Of a stretch of 64,000 bases of DNA, positions 21,709-34,400 are shown one piece after another. The DNA comes from Rhynchonema sp. JSB1_4 (Eukaryota > Nematoda > Chromadorea > Monhysterida > Xyalidae). The notes below the pieces were generated by a model. It was not told the DNA's origin, did not search any database, and worked only from the letters and a program-made list of their open reading frames with translations. The stretch is from assembly GCA_030248065.1 (NCBI GenBank), contig JASAMV010002251.1, forward strand, positions 1 through 64,000. Reading direction: 5' to 3'. The translations under genes and the position numbers were made by a program. The first letter of the stretch is position 1; every line of letters begins with the position of its first letter.

Positions 21709-24650
21709 TTTGCACCAGTCCTCGTGTACAAAACCGCGTGCTTTTGGTACTGCACCTCTGATAGGCCGCGACTAAAAATTGTGACCGATGACAAGTTCGC
21801 CCAAACTACAGGGTCTGTCGAGCACAACGTATATCTGGACAACAGCACGACAATACGATATGTCAAACGAACCTGCTGGCAGTTGGTATTGGTATGGCAA
21901 TGTAACAAAGCAGGCCATTCCGTTGTCAGGTACCGTATTGTAGGTATACTTGTTATGAATTGTTCAATAGTTGCTGCGTCTCATGACCGCAACTTTTCAC
22001 CCGGTCTCGATCACAGTCTCAATTCCGAAATTTTATGGGTCTAGTTCCGATCCCGGTCCCGAACTAGGAAGATAGTTTGAAGCCTTGTGACCAATAGTTT
22101 CAACAGTTCATTTTATCACATGTTCGCGTGCTTTTTTTATTTTTTTTCGGCAAATTTCGTGGGAGGCTGAAAATGGGATGTCTCACAGATTCAAGGAGTG
22201 TTATTTTCGACATTTTACAGCGCCCAGAAACTTACATATGAGTCTTTTTTGAAAGGGTAGTCTCACTACCAGATACACGTAAAAATATCTCCGGAGTTCC
22301 GTGATCACTGAAAAATTACGGAACACGGGAACCGGAAAACTAATCCCCGTGTGCCGGAAATCTTTTTGTGAAAGATGCAGTTATGCATGGAAATATTGCC
22401 ACCAATAGTGCGCTACAGTCACAGATTTTTGCTGACATTCCGATTTTTTTCGTTACTGCGCATTGACACATAAACGTACATATAGCATCAAATCGCAACC
22501 CCAAGTGCTGCCACAATGCAGACTCGATGCAATCTTTGGACATGACATTGATTTTCAGCACGGCAATAACCGCAACACCGTTTGCCCAGCCGCTCCTTTT
22601 GGCCCATTTGTGTCTGAATCCAACAAAACATTTTATCATCTGTGTCAAACAGGCACGGACCCGGTGTGGCAGTCGGGCGAGCCCAACGAATCTGGATTAC
22701 CGTCTGGCGGTCGAATGAAAACCAGTGATGGTTCGCTGTCCGATACCTTTGTGGGCGCTTCGTACAAGTTTCTCTGCGAATTTTGCTGTGAAGATCCGAC
22801 AACGACCACCACCACCACCACAAGTATGTAACGTATAGGTACATACATACATACATACATACATACACCTACATAATGAGGTGGCCGGACAGTGGCTGCT
22901 TTCACAATGCGTGCGGGTTGTGGGTTGCGCGTTGTGCGGGTCAAGGAAATGCGGCCCGACGGGTTGCGAGCCAGAAGTGCTAAGTCCTCACCCGCAACCC
23001 GCAAATCCCAACCCGCACACATGCGCATGAAAGCAAAAAATGCGGACTGCGGGCCAAAGTGACTTGTTCAAACAAGCTGTAATTTACAGCAGCTGGCTGC
23101 ATGTATTCAGAAGTGCGTGGATCCGAAATTTCGGCCAAAGTAAAAGTGGTCACATAATGCAGATCTAGAAAATTGGCAACAAGTCACTCAATTAAAGGGT
23201 GTGTCTAACGTCTCCTAACCCCATGTTTTTTTGGGCGGAATTGAAAGATGCCCCCGAAATGCCGCCGTGTGCAAAAAAATCGCGTCTTCTAACTCGCTAA
23301 ATCGCGAAATCTTGAGGGTTACTTTTCGAATAAAATCAATTTCCGGACACAAAATTCAGACTGAGCTGACGGAAAAAAGCTACGAAGCGAAACACACACA
23401 AACCAGGTTCTATGTGTTAAATGAAACATTCATTGTGTCCACAGTCAAGCCAGCAGCCAGAGCGGTGTGTGTTGAGCGTCTACGTGCATTGTATAGGCGG
23501 CTGAGCCGCGCTTAAACATGCAATGTTTCAGCAGAAAAACGCCAAACGTGAGTAGCGCCCACTCAAAAGCGCCTGGAGTTTTGTGTCCGGAAATTGATTT
23601 AATTCGAAAAGTAACCCTCAAGATTTCGCGATTTAGCTAGCTACAAGACGCGGTTTTTTGCACACGCCGGCCTGTCGAGGTCATCTTTCGATTGCACCTC
23701 ATAAAACATGGGGTTAAGAGACGTTAGACACACCCTTTAAGGCAGCTCAGATCCAATCACCAACTACATATGTACATATGCTCCAGCCAATAACAGCTGA
23801 CTTGTGTGTTCAGTGATTAGGTACCAAAGTAAAACTAATGTGAAAATACGAAAGAGGAAAACCCGGCCGCTGACTTTCAGCCCCCGCTCCCAATCCGATC
23901 AACTTGGATGTGAATCAAGGTTCGATGACCGCTTTCGTTCAGCGCGCCGCTGATAAGTCGGTTGGTGGCTCTGTCATCCTGCACACGGACAACAACGCTC
24001 CGGATAGTCTGTTTTGTGGTAAGAATAGGTTTTTGTGAGATAACGTTTTCAGGTTAGGTATGCATCAGTGCTAATGTGGTGGACCAATGTTTGCTTTGGC
24101 TCAGGGTACATAAATCGATCAAGTTTGGCCTGCGCCTTGGCACGAATGAAAAAGTGAGCCAAAGCCTAAACCTAAATGGAAACATAATCTTAACCCCAGC
24201 ACCACCCGGGGAGATTACAACTACATACAAGTATACTCTGGCAATTCTTTTGGGAGAAACTTTTCAACCGCGTTGCCTGATCCGTAAAGCGCGTTATGCG
24301 TGCACTGGCTACAGAAGTCACGTGACCGCTATAGCCAGTGCACGCATCATGCGCTTTACGGATCAGGCAGCGCGTTTGAAAAGTTTCTCCCAAAAGAATT
24401 GTGGGAGTATATGTATGTGCCTACATTTCAATTGCAAGACACAAAAACGCAGTTTTAAAATCGCGTCACCCGTTGGTCAAAACATCGACAAATCATCACA
24501 GGACGTTTGTGTGCTGCTAACCGTTTGGTGTGCGCGTCGATCAGCTATAAAGCATCCACCGGCTCGTGCCGACTGCACAACGCAACGTACAGCGACACGG
24601 CCCTGGTTGTGAACGATAATGGATACATGTTCTTTGATGTTTTGTATTGA
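21709..24650 (+). CDS. C-type lectin domain plus PAN/Apple-like secreted protein (right copy)
   Basis: Exons: A about 21709-21929, B 22486-22823, C 23881-24018, D 24502-24650, all in phase, stop TGA. Exons A-B form a C-type lectin domain: TCWQLVLVWQCNKAGHSVV joins SIKSQPQV (the classic W..C...G..LVSI.S step), then WQSGEPNESG and YKFLCEFCC at the end. Calcium-site residues EPN are present, but the second conserved Cys region is altered. A Thr run (TTTTTTTT) links to exons C-D, which read SVILHTDNN, LFCGRLCAANRLVC and SYKASTGSCRL, a PAN/Apple pattern for carbohydrate or protein binding. In this copy the exon B acceptor is TATAG where the left arm has GATAG. The N-terminus or signal peptide was not located. 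Likely an extracellular recognition protein. Confidence 0.75.
23196..23736. repeat. TTAA-flanked foldback element (right copy)
   Basis: Mirror of 4087-4627, with TTAA at 23192-23195 and 23737-23740 and the same AGGGTGTGTC termini. It lies inside the intron between exons B and C of the right-arm lectin/PAN gene. Confidence 0.8.
24242..24401. repeat. Palindromic MITE, complete copy
   Basis: Near-perfect 160-bp hairpin with ends CAATTCTTTTGGGAGAAAC and its complement, inner arms GATCCGTAAAGCGC, and GTCACGTGAC near the centre. It lies in the intron between exons C and D of the lectin/PAN gene. The left arm keeps only part of it at the edge of the 448-bp deletion. Confidence 0.8.
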
Positions 24651-25519
24651 TTGGGTGATATGTATAGTACCCTAGTGGGTCGTCTCTTCCTTGCCACTTC
24701 GTATCCCCACATTATAGCCGGTATGCAGCTTGAAATCACAGGATATGCAATAGATATACAAGATCGTATGACTCAACCCAGTCTGCGGCAACATTTCGCG
24801 GCAGATCACTTGTGTCAATTTATATTTTTCCAAGCCATTTCTGCGAATATCACTGAGTTCAAACAACTTGATCGTGCTACGGGCATAAATGTTTTTGAAA
24901 CCAATATAAATGGACACTGGTGGTCTGCAGCAAAATGCGCTTTACTGTTCACGAAAAATTTTTGGATGGGTTCTCAGCTATTGTGCGACCATGAGTACTT
25001 ATTCATGCGGATGAAAGCTTTTCCCTTTTTCTTTCTCTATCTACACCCCTGCAATACTGACATAATTTGTTCCTTATTGGTGGTCGACATACTGTATATG
25101 TACATACAGTATGTACATACGTATTATATTACTGCAGACTGGGCAGCTCTGCCCAAAAAATGACTTTGTTTATATTTTTCATACACCAGACCACAATTAT
25201 GAACCGCCGAAGAAGGACGACCGCCATGAACCGTTCGTTGTTCGTGGACATGTTGAACAGCAATAAGAGACCGATTTGCGTTCTAATCAAAATATGGCTT
25301 ATCGAAATTTCAAAAAAGTTCAAGCACACAATCATTTCGTCAACTCAGGCCGTCAACTCACCCCTACTGCCCGCGCTCATTCAAGGCTTTTCAAGTTGAC
25401 GACCAAACGTTGACGACTGCGGAGTTGACGACCAAACAATGCATAGGAAAGTACGTTGTGTGAGAAGTTACAAGTTTTGCTATGTGTTCATGTTCATCAT
25501 CATTGCACTGCATGAACTT

Positions 25520-27091
25520 TTACATATTGATTCTGTTCAATCGACGTGCCAGTTGTCCATCCTCAACCATTCCTCCGCACAATCCATCCGGCGGATGAGT
25601 GGCCACATAGCGTTTCACTTTGAATGCCAAGTAACTGAAATACGGAATCAATGCATCGAGCAGCAAATCGATCAATCAATAAATCAACTTACAGCAGCCC
25701 ACTTTTGAACATGCCGGCGAGCGCAGTGACAACACACAACACAACGACTATGCCGACCTTCAGGCCGACAAGCCCCTGATGAAATGATTCCATTCCCGAT
25801 GGATCGTCTGAGGTCTTGCTTAAATACGTTTGTTTCGCAAAATGAACGCAATTGTATTGTATGTAACTCTTGATAAAGACAAGCAGCACAAACATTACTG
25901 TCATCATGATGTTCGACATAAAATCTTGGACGGTCAGCAAGAGTGCCAACACAATGATTGCTCCGGCGACCATGAGCGTCATGTCGATAATCTGCAACAA
26001 GATGTCGCATGTGTAGATCAACGAATAATTCATAACATGTCGCGCGACATCAAACCTTGTAGCCAAACAACTGCACGTTCACACCTGTACATATACACTG
26101 GCACGGCTGTATCATGGACAACGTTATTATTGAAATATATGGACAAAACTAGCGAACGAATCTTGGTAAAGTAACTTGCCATAACAAAATTTGCCAGAGG
26201 CGTTCGCACTGACGAGCCCTGGCGCCTCGGTCCGTCTGCGAAAGCAGGACGAAACAGACCAACATTACTGCACTCAGTACATTGAGCACCCGGTACCTCT
26301 CAGTTCGATTCTTGAATTCCCGATTCGTTAAACATCAACAAACACAACGACTAACCGTGACCACAATGACACCGTACAGATAGGCTGGCTTGTGATTGAT
26401 CATTCCAACAACAGCCAGGATCATCACCACGACGAGGATGGCCTGAATTGGAATTTTTTGTAAAAAAAATGACAGACGAATTAACAAGCTCCGTTACGTT
26501 TCCAATACATAATCTTCATAAGTCACTTTTTTCAATTTCCATATATGGGAATACCACATAAACTAACGACATCAGGTTCTTCATTCCTTGCTTGATTGGT
26601 TAATTTTTTTTGTTTGACTGCAAGAAGCAGTTCAAGAATTTATTGAAAATATGTTGATACTGGGCGACGAATGAATGAAATAATCCACTGAATCAAGTTA
26701 GCAAGAAACTCACGCAAATTGCGCAGCTAATCGTCAGAACAAAGCTGCCATAGCCAATATTGAATCCAGAACCGATGATGCCGGCAACGGATAAGCCCGG
26801 CCCCAAGATGAGCATGATCAAGAAGCACACCTGCTGCGCCACAATATATGAGTTCAGGTTTACGCGTGTAGAAACATTTCGAAATATTGTTTTTGAGCAA
26901 AAATGATTCCCGACTTGCACCTTAACATGGCAACAGCAACATGAAGCGTCTTCATCTTTGCTAGATGGCGGTGCTGGATTGTAACCGACAACGAGTTGCA
27001 CATCATTATACTGCGGCAACAGATGAACTTCGTTGGAATCAAACTCCGGTGATTCGGGTGGAGAACTGGTTTTGTCTGCTGACTGAGACAT
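25520..27091 (-). CDS. Multi-pass membrane protein, five exons (right copy)
   Basis: Exons (minus) 26921-27091, 26714-26830, 26356-26442, 25693-25991 and 25520-25634 mirror the left copy exactly in length and phase, giving 262 residues. The one replacement I see is F to L in the KQTYxSK stretch of exon 4. The first intron carries a few extra bases, including a duplicated CAG at the acceptor. All splice sites are intact, so both copies look functional, unlike the neighbouring lectin and Thr/Cys-rich genes, where one copy of each is damaged. Confidence 0.8.
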
Positions 27092-27205
27092 GTTTGCAAT
27101 GAGTGATCTCGAAAATCTAAAAGTGATGGAATAATCATTTGAAAATGATGTTGTATATCGAACCGCGAGTTCTTCGCGGGTTTGATCAACACCTACATAC
27201 ATACA

Positions 27206-27440
27206 TACAGTACCAGCTGCAACTCTGGGTGAATTCTGCCTTTACGCATGCTGCACGCGTGCGTACGCATGCACGCCTTTGACGCCTGCACCCACAAAAG
27301 TATAGGAGGCCGAATGCACCACATGCACCGCGTGCACAGTGCTGAAAAGGTCAAAGGCGTGCACGCGTGCGTATGCGTGCACTGCGCGTGCACGCGTACG
27401 TGCAGAATTCACCCAAAGTTGCAGCTGGTAGTACTGTAGG
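27206..27440. repeat. MITE with 30-bp terminal inverted repeats (right copy)
   Basis: Mirror copy of the element at 838-1070, with the same ACCAGCTGCAAC termini and GTGCAC-rich interior, so it was present before the arms diverged. The adjoining ACAT repeats at 27193-27208 are a short microsatellite. Confidence 0.75.
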
Positions 27441-28277
27441 TATACCAGCCAGAGACACAAACGCTTTTCGATTGCCAAAGGTCTTTGCCATGATGTTAAC
27501 AGTATCACCAAACGCGACGTAATTGAAAATAATTTATATATACCGAAGGAAGTGGCTGATAAGCGAGGGTTTCTATAAAAACAGCCACCAACAGGAAGGA
27601 CACAAACTGTGAGTCACACTCTCCAACCGCTGTTTGATAAGACGCACTTGCTGCCCTAGACAGTCAGTTTTCCCTGGTCCCTATCACTTGGTTCCATAGT
27701 CGCTTACAGAACCTATACAGTACCTGTTGTTGCTACGGTGAAAGCAAACAGGATGTTTTTGGAAGTATGGCAATGACGTACGGAAGACACCATTTTCGAC
27801 TGAGTTCCGACTGTTAAATTTTATTTTCGTCTGGATAAGACGTGTTCATTGTGGCGCTTGCTCATTGAGCGGGGATAAAGTTGGTTCCCATTGCCCACTC
27901 CATCTGTACGTGCCCACTGGCTTCGTGAATCAACCGTAACGATCGGTGATAAATTAAGAACTGTTCCCTCTCTCGCTCTGTATTGAGATCTGTAAAGAAG
28001 TGAGTCATGCTTGGCCTTCCTACGCATTGTCTAGAGGATTCTAGAATAGCTGCTATAGGTGATAAGATTGCGAAATGCACTTATTATGAAATAGATCCTT
28101 AGTCACCTAAAGTCCAGATATACGGATTGAATAGGAAGTGGGCGTGCGTGGGAGACTATATGTTATGACTACCGATGAGTAGTCTGTCTGATCCAATTAG
28201 CCATGGTGTCTGGCAGAAACCCTATATAAGAAGCAGACTCCATATCCCAGGATCACTTCAGATACAAAGGCCAAATC

Positions 28278-29468
28278 AAAGCATCATCCATATATCCATC
28301 ATGGTACGTACATATATACCAAACCCCTTGCGCAGGTTTGGTTTACCGCACCGTAATACCCATCACCGTAATCCCATTGATTGTATTGTATTGTGCGCAC
28401 CCTTACCTTGATTACAGTATCCCAATAAATTATCTATACCGTAACCTTGGTCCTCTTATTTTACCATAATAATTTAAGACTGGCAGTCCTTATTCTACCG
28501 TTATACTAGGAGAACCCACAAAGAACCCAGCCGTGTTCTTTACACAACCGTTGTCAATATATTTGTGTTAAAAACATATTATCTTGCTTGGAAGAAGAAT
28601 GGACACTGGATAGTGCCTCCCTTGTCTTATTATGTACATCAGTTCTTCAAAAACTTAATTACTGGCTTGGTTATCTTTTTGGCTATGCTTGCACCCCGAT
28701 GCTTTCATTACAAAGCGCTTAAAAGGCTCGTGATATTCATTTTATTTTGATGAAACCATACTGTACAAAAGACGTGAATTGCATGGCAATAATTATACCA
28801 AATTCAGAAAACAAACAAATTTATGACACATCAGGAGCGGGAAAGCATTTGCCTAATTGTTCCGTGTAACCATCACAACATAAATACTGTATGCTCGGCG
28901 AGGATGTACGTTTCTCGCACTTGTAGAAGAAATGGCTGAAAAGTGGAATGTGTGCGCTTTGCTGCCAAACTGTGAATGTCTCCATTATGCGAGTCATGTG
29001 ACTAAAAGCACACGACCTGAATGCGGCTAATTTCACATTTCCCTCTGCCCTGCCTGACAGGCATGCGTGCCACAGCTGGCCGTCTAATTCGCTGTTTTTA
29101 ATCGAACCGATAAACGTCCATTAGCCATCCATCTGACCGGGTACACCGGCTAAACTTTCCAATGTTGATGATCGGCACCGAACGGGGGGCAGGGAGGGTC
29201 AAATTTAGCACTCGCACCCGGTGCCCATTGTCGTCAGCCAAAACCTCGTCCTTCACAAAATGAAACTGACGGAATCCTTCCCTCCAATCTCCCTTGCACT
29301 CACATTTTACACGTTCGATCTCCATCCCTTGTTCTGCCAGCGAATCGTTGACTCGGCGATGTCATCCAAGTCACAAATCGACCGTCATCAATGTAGAACT
29401 CGGTGTGCCGTCGTCTGCGTGTGCCACTGATTGACATGGATTTTAATATATTTGCTTTTTAATTTAAT
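28278..29468. other. Single-copy spacer, no confident gene
   Basis: First sequence beyond the palindrome comparison. A CTATATAAG box (about 28222) just inside the arm and an AATAAA (28424) could mark a promoter or LTR remnant but nothing else supports it. A 75-codon minus-strand frame at 29098-29325 (KCECKGDWREGFRQF, ending VYRFD) has a plausible protein look but no acceptor or family match. Confidence 0.4.
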
Positions 29469-31388
29469 TTAACATAACGCAACGTTGTACACCAATACAC
29501 CAATGATAACCAACATGCGTTCATTATGTGTGGCATTCGGTGCACTCGACCACATTTCGTACGGGATCACTCTGTCACCTTCGTTCACTACTTCCATGTC
29601 GCGTGGATCCCATCTCACGTCCGTGCCTGATGAATCAGGCACACATTTGAGGGAGTTGTGGTTTTGAACAAGACACTGGACCACTGGGCTGTTTTGTGAA
29701 ACATCAGCCAGTCCAACAAGCTCCACCAACCGGGTCTGCTGATCATGTCAATGATGATCGGTCGAACCGAATCCGAGGTTCTGGCAAGAGCGGCGCTAAA
29801 AAAAGGCACACATTTTTCGAAGCGACTGCAAGTCGTTATCGCATTTTTATATCGTAAAAACTGATGAACAAGCTGCAAAAAGAAACCAAAAAAGCATACG
29901 AACGCAGTTCTGTTGTAGAACCGTTGTCTCGACATGATCATCATACAAGGCGCCAACACATGACCAGCACATTCACCGATTTCACTCGTCGGCGCCTTTG
30001 GTTCGATGCACGCGTTTGGGGCACACGGTGTGCGAGACATGTAAGCCATGCTGTAAAGGCCAGTGGAGGAGTCGGTTGAGGTCGAGAATTCTTTGCTTGG
30101 TGGCATGGTTATGTATGTATACGTTAAGTACAGGCAAGCGCACGTGCGCTTTTTTGCAAGCAAGCTGAAACGCAGTTAGTGTAGTTCATCTGGATTTAAT
30201 CACACTACAGCAGGAGCTCATCCGCTAAAGGGAATCAGCAAACAATTCTCACACGAAACACTATAGATAAACACACGTTTCGAACTGGGAACAACACGTC
30301 TCTCGATCAGTACCCGACCGAAATCCAGCCTCCTCAAAAAAGGTTTACAATTTTGTTGCGTCACTTTGTATGTAATCCGTCCATCTCATCATCACTCACC
30401 CACATGCGCCACCACTGCCGGGACACGATCGCATCCTAATCCTCTGTCCACACCCTCCACATGTCCGAGTGCATCGTGTCCATTCACCCCACGCATTCCA
30501 CTGGGATGTGATGATTGGTGCACTGGTTGTCCACACAAACGTTTCCTACATGGGTGGCTGATGTTTCATGAGAGCGACTACACGAGCATTCTAGGTGCCG
30601 TATCAACTTTGAAGACAGATGCACTACGACTGAGACCGTGCAAAGGAACGTGCATGATGTTTTGTTTGGGTCTTATTTTCGTTAAAGTCGGGTGCGCGCT
30701 AAATGCGACTAGCGTGAACGTTTGCATGTCCACCTATAGGGTACAACATTCCCCTTCCCCCCCCCCCCCCCGATATTCCACGCTGATAGAAATTAATGCT
30801 GCGGCTCTACGGCAGAGTAAGGTGCGCGAGTATGATTTTTCTTTGCTGAGCCGTGGTCGCTACAGTGATTGCCTTCAAATCGGATACGGCCCATAGAAAA
30901 AAGCTCTTGCGCGGGTACAAGCGTGACCAGGGTTGAAAAAAAAATTTTTTTATTAACGAGCTTTTTTTTAAAAAAAAATTTTTTTTTTGATTTTTTTTTT
31001 GACGAAAATTTTTTTTTTTTAAAAGAGTGTGCGACGCGGTGGGAAAGATCTACCTTTTTTTTTAAATTAAAATTTTCCCCCGCCCGCTTTCGGTTGCGTG
31101 GTTTTTTTTTTCTTTTCTCTCTCTTCTTGGTGCTTTTTCTCTTTTTTTTTCTTTTTTTCGTCCTTTTTTTTTTTCTTTTCTTTCTTACCCCCCTACATCT
31201 TTACCCCACTCTTTGTTTCCGTCTCTTTTCCCGCCCTTTTTTTCCCGCTTATTATTTATTGTATGTAGCATTTCTTCCGGTCACCATCTACAGCGCGCCG
31301 CCCGTCCGTTTGGGTTTGGAACGGTGCGGGGGGCCGGGCTTTTATCTTCCCCGCACAGAAAACTTTTTTCGACTCTTTTTTTTTCCCC

Positions 31389-31419
<31 letters not shown>

Positions 31420-34400
31420 ATTTAATTTTAAAAAAATATTTTTTTTTTTTTTCTTTTTTTTTTTTTCCAGCGTGACACTACATTAGAGCTATTTATATGT
31501 TCGGTATGTATACAACAAACTAACCTGGGGTGTTGTGGTTTGTATGACTTGCGTTGTTGTAGATGGTCTAAGCACAAACGGATTTTCATCAGACTCTCCC
31601 CACAGGCCGCCCAATCTTCGCACGTGCGGCGAGCCGCTTCCTTCTGAGTAAAGTGATGTTTCATGACAATGTAATTGCTATGACAACAGTTTCAAGACTA
31701 CTAACCATGCTTGTATCTGATCATAAAGCGACCCCGATAGTTCTGAAAGTCCGGCACGTTTCGCAACAAAACAACAACAATGTCTGTTCCTGATATAGTG
31801 TCCATCGGGCGAGCGCAGCAGAAACGCGGGCCTACGAATTTGCGGGACAACTTTTTTCCCAGGGTTCTGATATTGTTTCAATGCAATCAACAGAGAAACA
31901 ATTTATTGATACCAGTGACTGTTAGTTTTCCGCTTTTGTCTTTTGTTTTGATCTCGACAAAACTTCGGCAAGTGTCCTCGCAGTCGAAATCTAGCGTCAG
32001 AATCTCGACCTCAATGTTCGTTTTTGATGGACTCTAAAACAGTTTGTGGAAATTTCCGCAAAAAGAACGATAATAATGTTCAGCTAGTAAAGCAGTTCAA
32101 AGAATTACCTTGATGACCCAGTTGCAAGTTTCATGCAAATCACGAGTCTGAAGGTTCTGCCATACATTTGTGGTTTTCAGAAGTCCTCCGCAATTATTCG
32201 AGGGTTCTGAGTGGATTGGTTGCCCATTTTAAATGTTTCACAAATGCTGAACATGTAAATCCACGTACATACCATGTTGCCTTGACAAATCAGGCTCAGT
32301 GCAGAATTGTCCACCCAGACCAGACGGGCAGATACAAGTGGAACAATTGTTCGGATTCGTATAACCGCCATTTTCGCAGAACAACTGACGCGGGCACACA
32401 TCTGCAACAAGTGCGTCATCAGTGCGACTATAGCTGATGTTTCACAAGCTACGTAGATTAACACAAACAGTGCTGACTTGTACAACCAGCTCGTGTGTGT
32501 TTTTGGGGTCACTTGGCCAGGTGCATTGACGTGACGATGACCTATAGGTAATTCACCGCTTCGAAACGGCCAACCAAAAACACAAGTCACACACAAGTCA
32601 TCCAACGATTGTGGTGCTCGTAGCACACATAGTGCATTCATCACTCGACTGATGCCGTCTCACTATTTGGCATGAGACAGAGGCTACGTCAGAGACGAAG
32701 CGCACGGTCTGCAGCACAGTCACAGGGAGCAAACACATTGTATAGTCCAGCCACGAACTCATGAGACGACTTTTTTTTGAAATTGGCTTGTGCGGATCCA
32801 ATAATGTTCTGGTTCCACGTATTTCGGAAATGAAAGAAAGAGAAATGCATGTATTTTTTTAAAACACGCTCTCCACCTCGGTGCGTAACTTCCCTTTTGA
32901 CTCCCAAAACATTTGTGTGTTGAACAACTGTTCGCGTAGCACGCAACAAATTGAGGTCAGCCAGCTGGAACTTGTCATCATCTCTCTCGGTCCAATCTCT
33001 TTCTTTTGTTTGCGAAAACACGGTGCATTTGTGATACTAGCCAAGCAAGCTTTAAAAATGTCGTCTCATGAGCTAGTGGCTGGATTATACATACACGGAT
33101 CATCCACTCACATCTACAATACATGTTGTTCATTTGCATGACGTCAATAAATGACGGCTCGTCCCGTTGTCCTATCGTGTTCATATAATGCTCGTCGAAC
33201 GTATTGATCGTGCGCAAGTCCCAGTCTTGGCTGAATGCCTGAATATCAAGGTGGAAAGCGACTCGTTTCAAACCAGGAACTGACCACAAAATTTTCCATT
33301 TACCTTCGGACCATAATGCATCACGCTGCCCAAGTCATATCGCGCTCCCATGTGTTCCAATTCGTCCCAACTGCGTCTTGCGAATTGACCTATACGTATA
33401 ATTGTTCTCCGTCAATATCAAAAAAGTTCAATTTTTGTCTGAAACAACAAACGTACCTAATCCAACCGGTTGCACGTTTCGTGGCAGAATGTAGATGTAA
33501 TCGTCACGGTCGGGCCGGGATTGTTCGTGCCAGAAGCCCATCGCGTGACCAATCTCGTGAGCGATTATGCCCAACTGAAATTCTTATGGTGTGTGGGAAC
33601 ACAAATGTGACCGGTGGTTCAGCTTTTCAGCAGAGCAAGTCCTGCCCTTCACCTACCCTATCACACCGTTCTCCGATTGATATCAGCTGACGGCCGCCGT
33701 TACGCCCGACGTTTGAGTAACAGCTGTGCGTGAGAAGACACGTTTTTCCAGCATTGAAAAGAGGGATTTTTCATCAAAACGGAAACGAATAATTGGTGGA
33801 ATTTTTTCGTTCTCACCCATGTCCCTTGATGAACAACAAATAGTCCTTGCCGACTCCGTCCTCAACAAATCGCAAACACGTTCGAGATTGCCAGAAATCG
33901 ACGGCGTCGCGGATTTCGCGACGCCAGACTTCTACAAATGGTGAATAATTGCGATTAGATCGCCCTGAATGAACAAGGAAACCGAGTTTTCACGTGACCA
34001 GGACCGACCGTCTCGATCAAAAAATTTATACGGAATCTTTCGCGACTGCCATCGTTTTGTTGGCGTTTTCTCCACTTTTCGACGGTATCGACGACTTCGA
34101 GCCGAATTCGGGTCGAATTTGTCGACCAGTTGCTTAGCCTGTTAGATTCACTAAAATCGATTTCAAATGGACACTAAAGTTTGGATAAAAGTCAACAAAC
34201 CTGAGATTCAGTGAGCAAGATGTCGCTTTCGAACAGGTCGGCTCGCATGGCTGTGTTCACCGAGAATTCAGTGAGATCGGCAACGTCCGCGGCCAGTTGG
34301 CTGGTATCGGGCACCGTCTGGAGTTTGTGAAAGTCTCATGGGCAACGATCTCATGTGAGAAATGTGAAATGTATTTTCAACACGTCTTCAGACTTATGCC

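Larger units (their letters stand above)
13312..28277. repeat. Right arm of giant inverted repeat
   Basis: Inverted copy of 1-10635, longer because of three transposon insertions (15121-17477, 18508-19496, 19668-21157), each with an intact empty site in the left arm, and because it keeps a 448-bp stretch deleted from the left arm. Substitutions between arms are sparse on inspection. A CATA microsatellite at about 22841-22865 is longer here than its partner near 4957. The outer end at 28277 is only the limit visible by comparison, because the window starts at the partner base. The pattern would fit either an old natural palindrome or two haplotypes joined head to head by assembly. Confidence 0.97.

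Noticed and set aside
29615..30163. 182-codon minus-strand frame overlapping the last astacin exon
   Set aside because: It lies across the intron between the TSP1 and last exons in a different frame; apparent internal splice signals would imply a 27-base intron.
30869..31425. 180-codon F/L-rich frame
   Set aside because: Derived from the T-homopolymer interior of the degenerate hAT-like element.
33817..33964. Suspected 1-bp frameshift in the astacin exon before the zinc site
   Set aside because: Rechecking the bases shows the frame is continuous from FDRDG through [15 protein letters not shown] when the TTCATTCAG acceptor is used.
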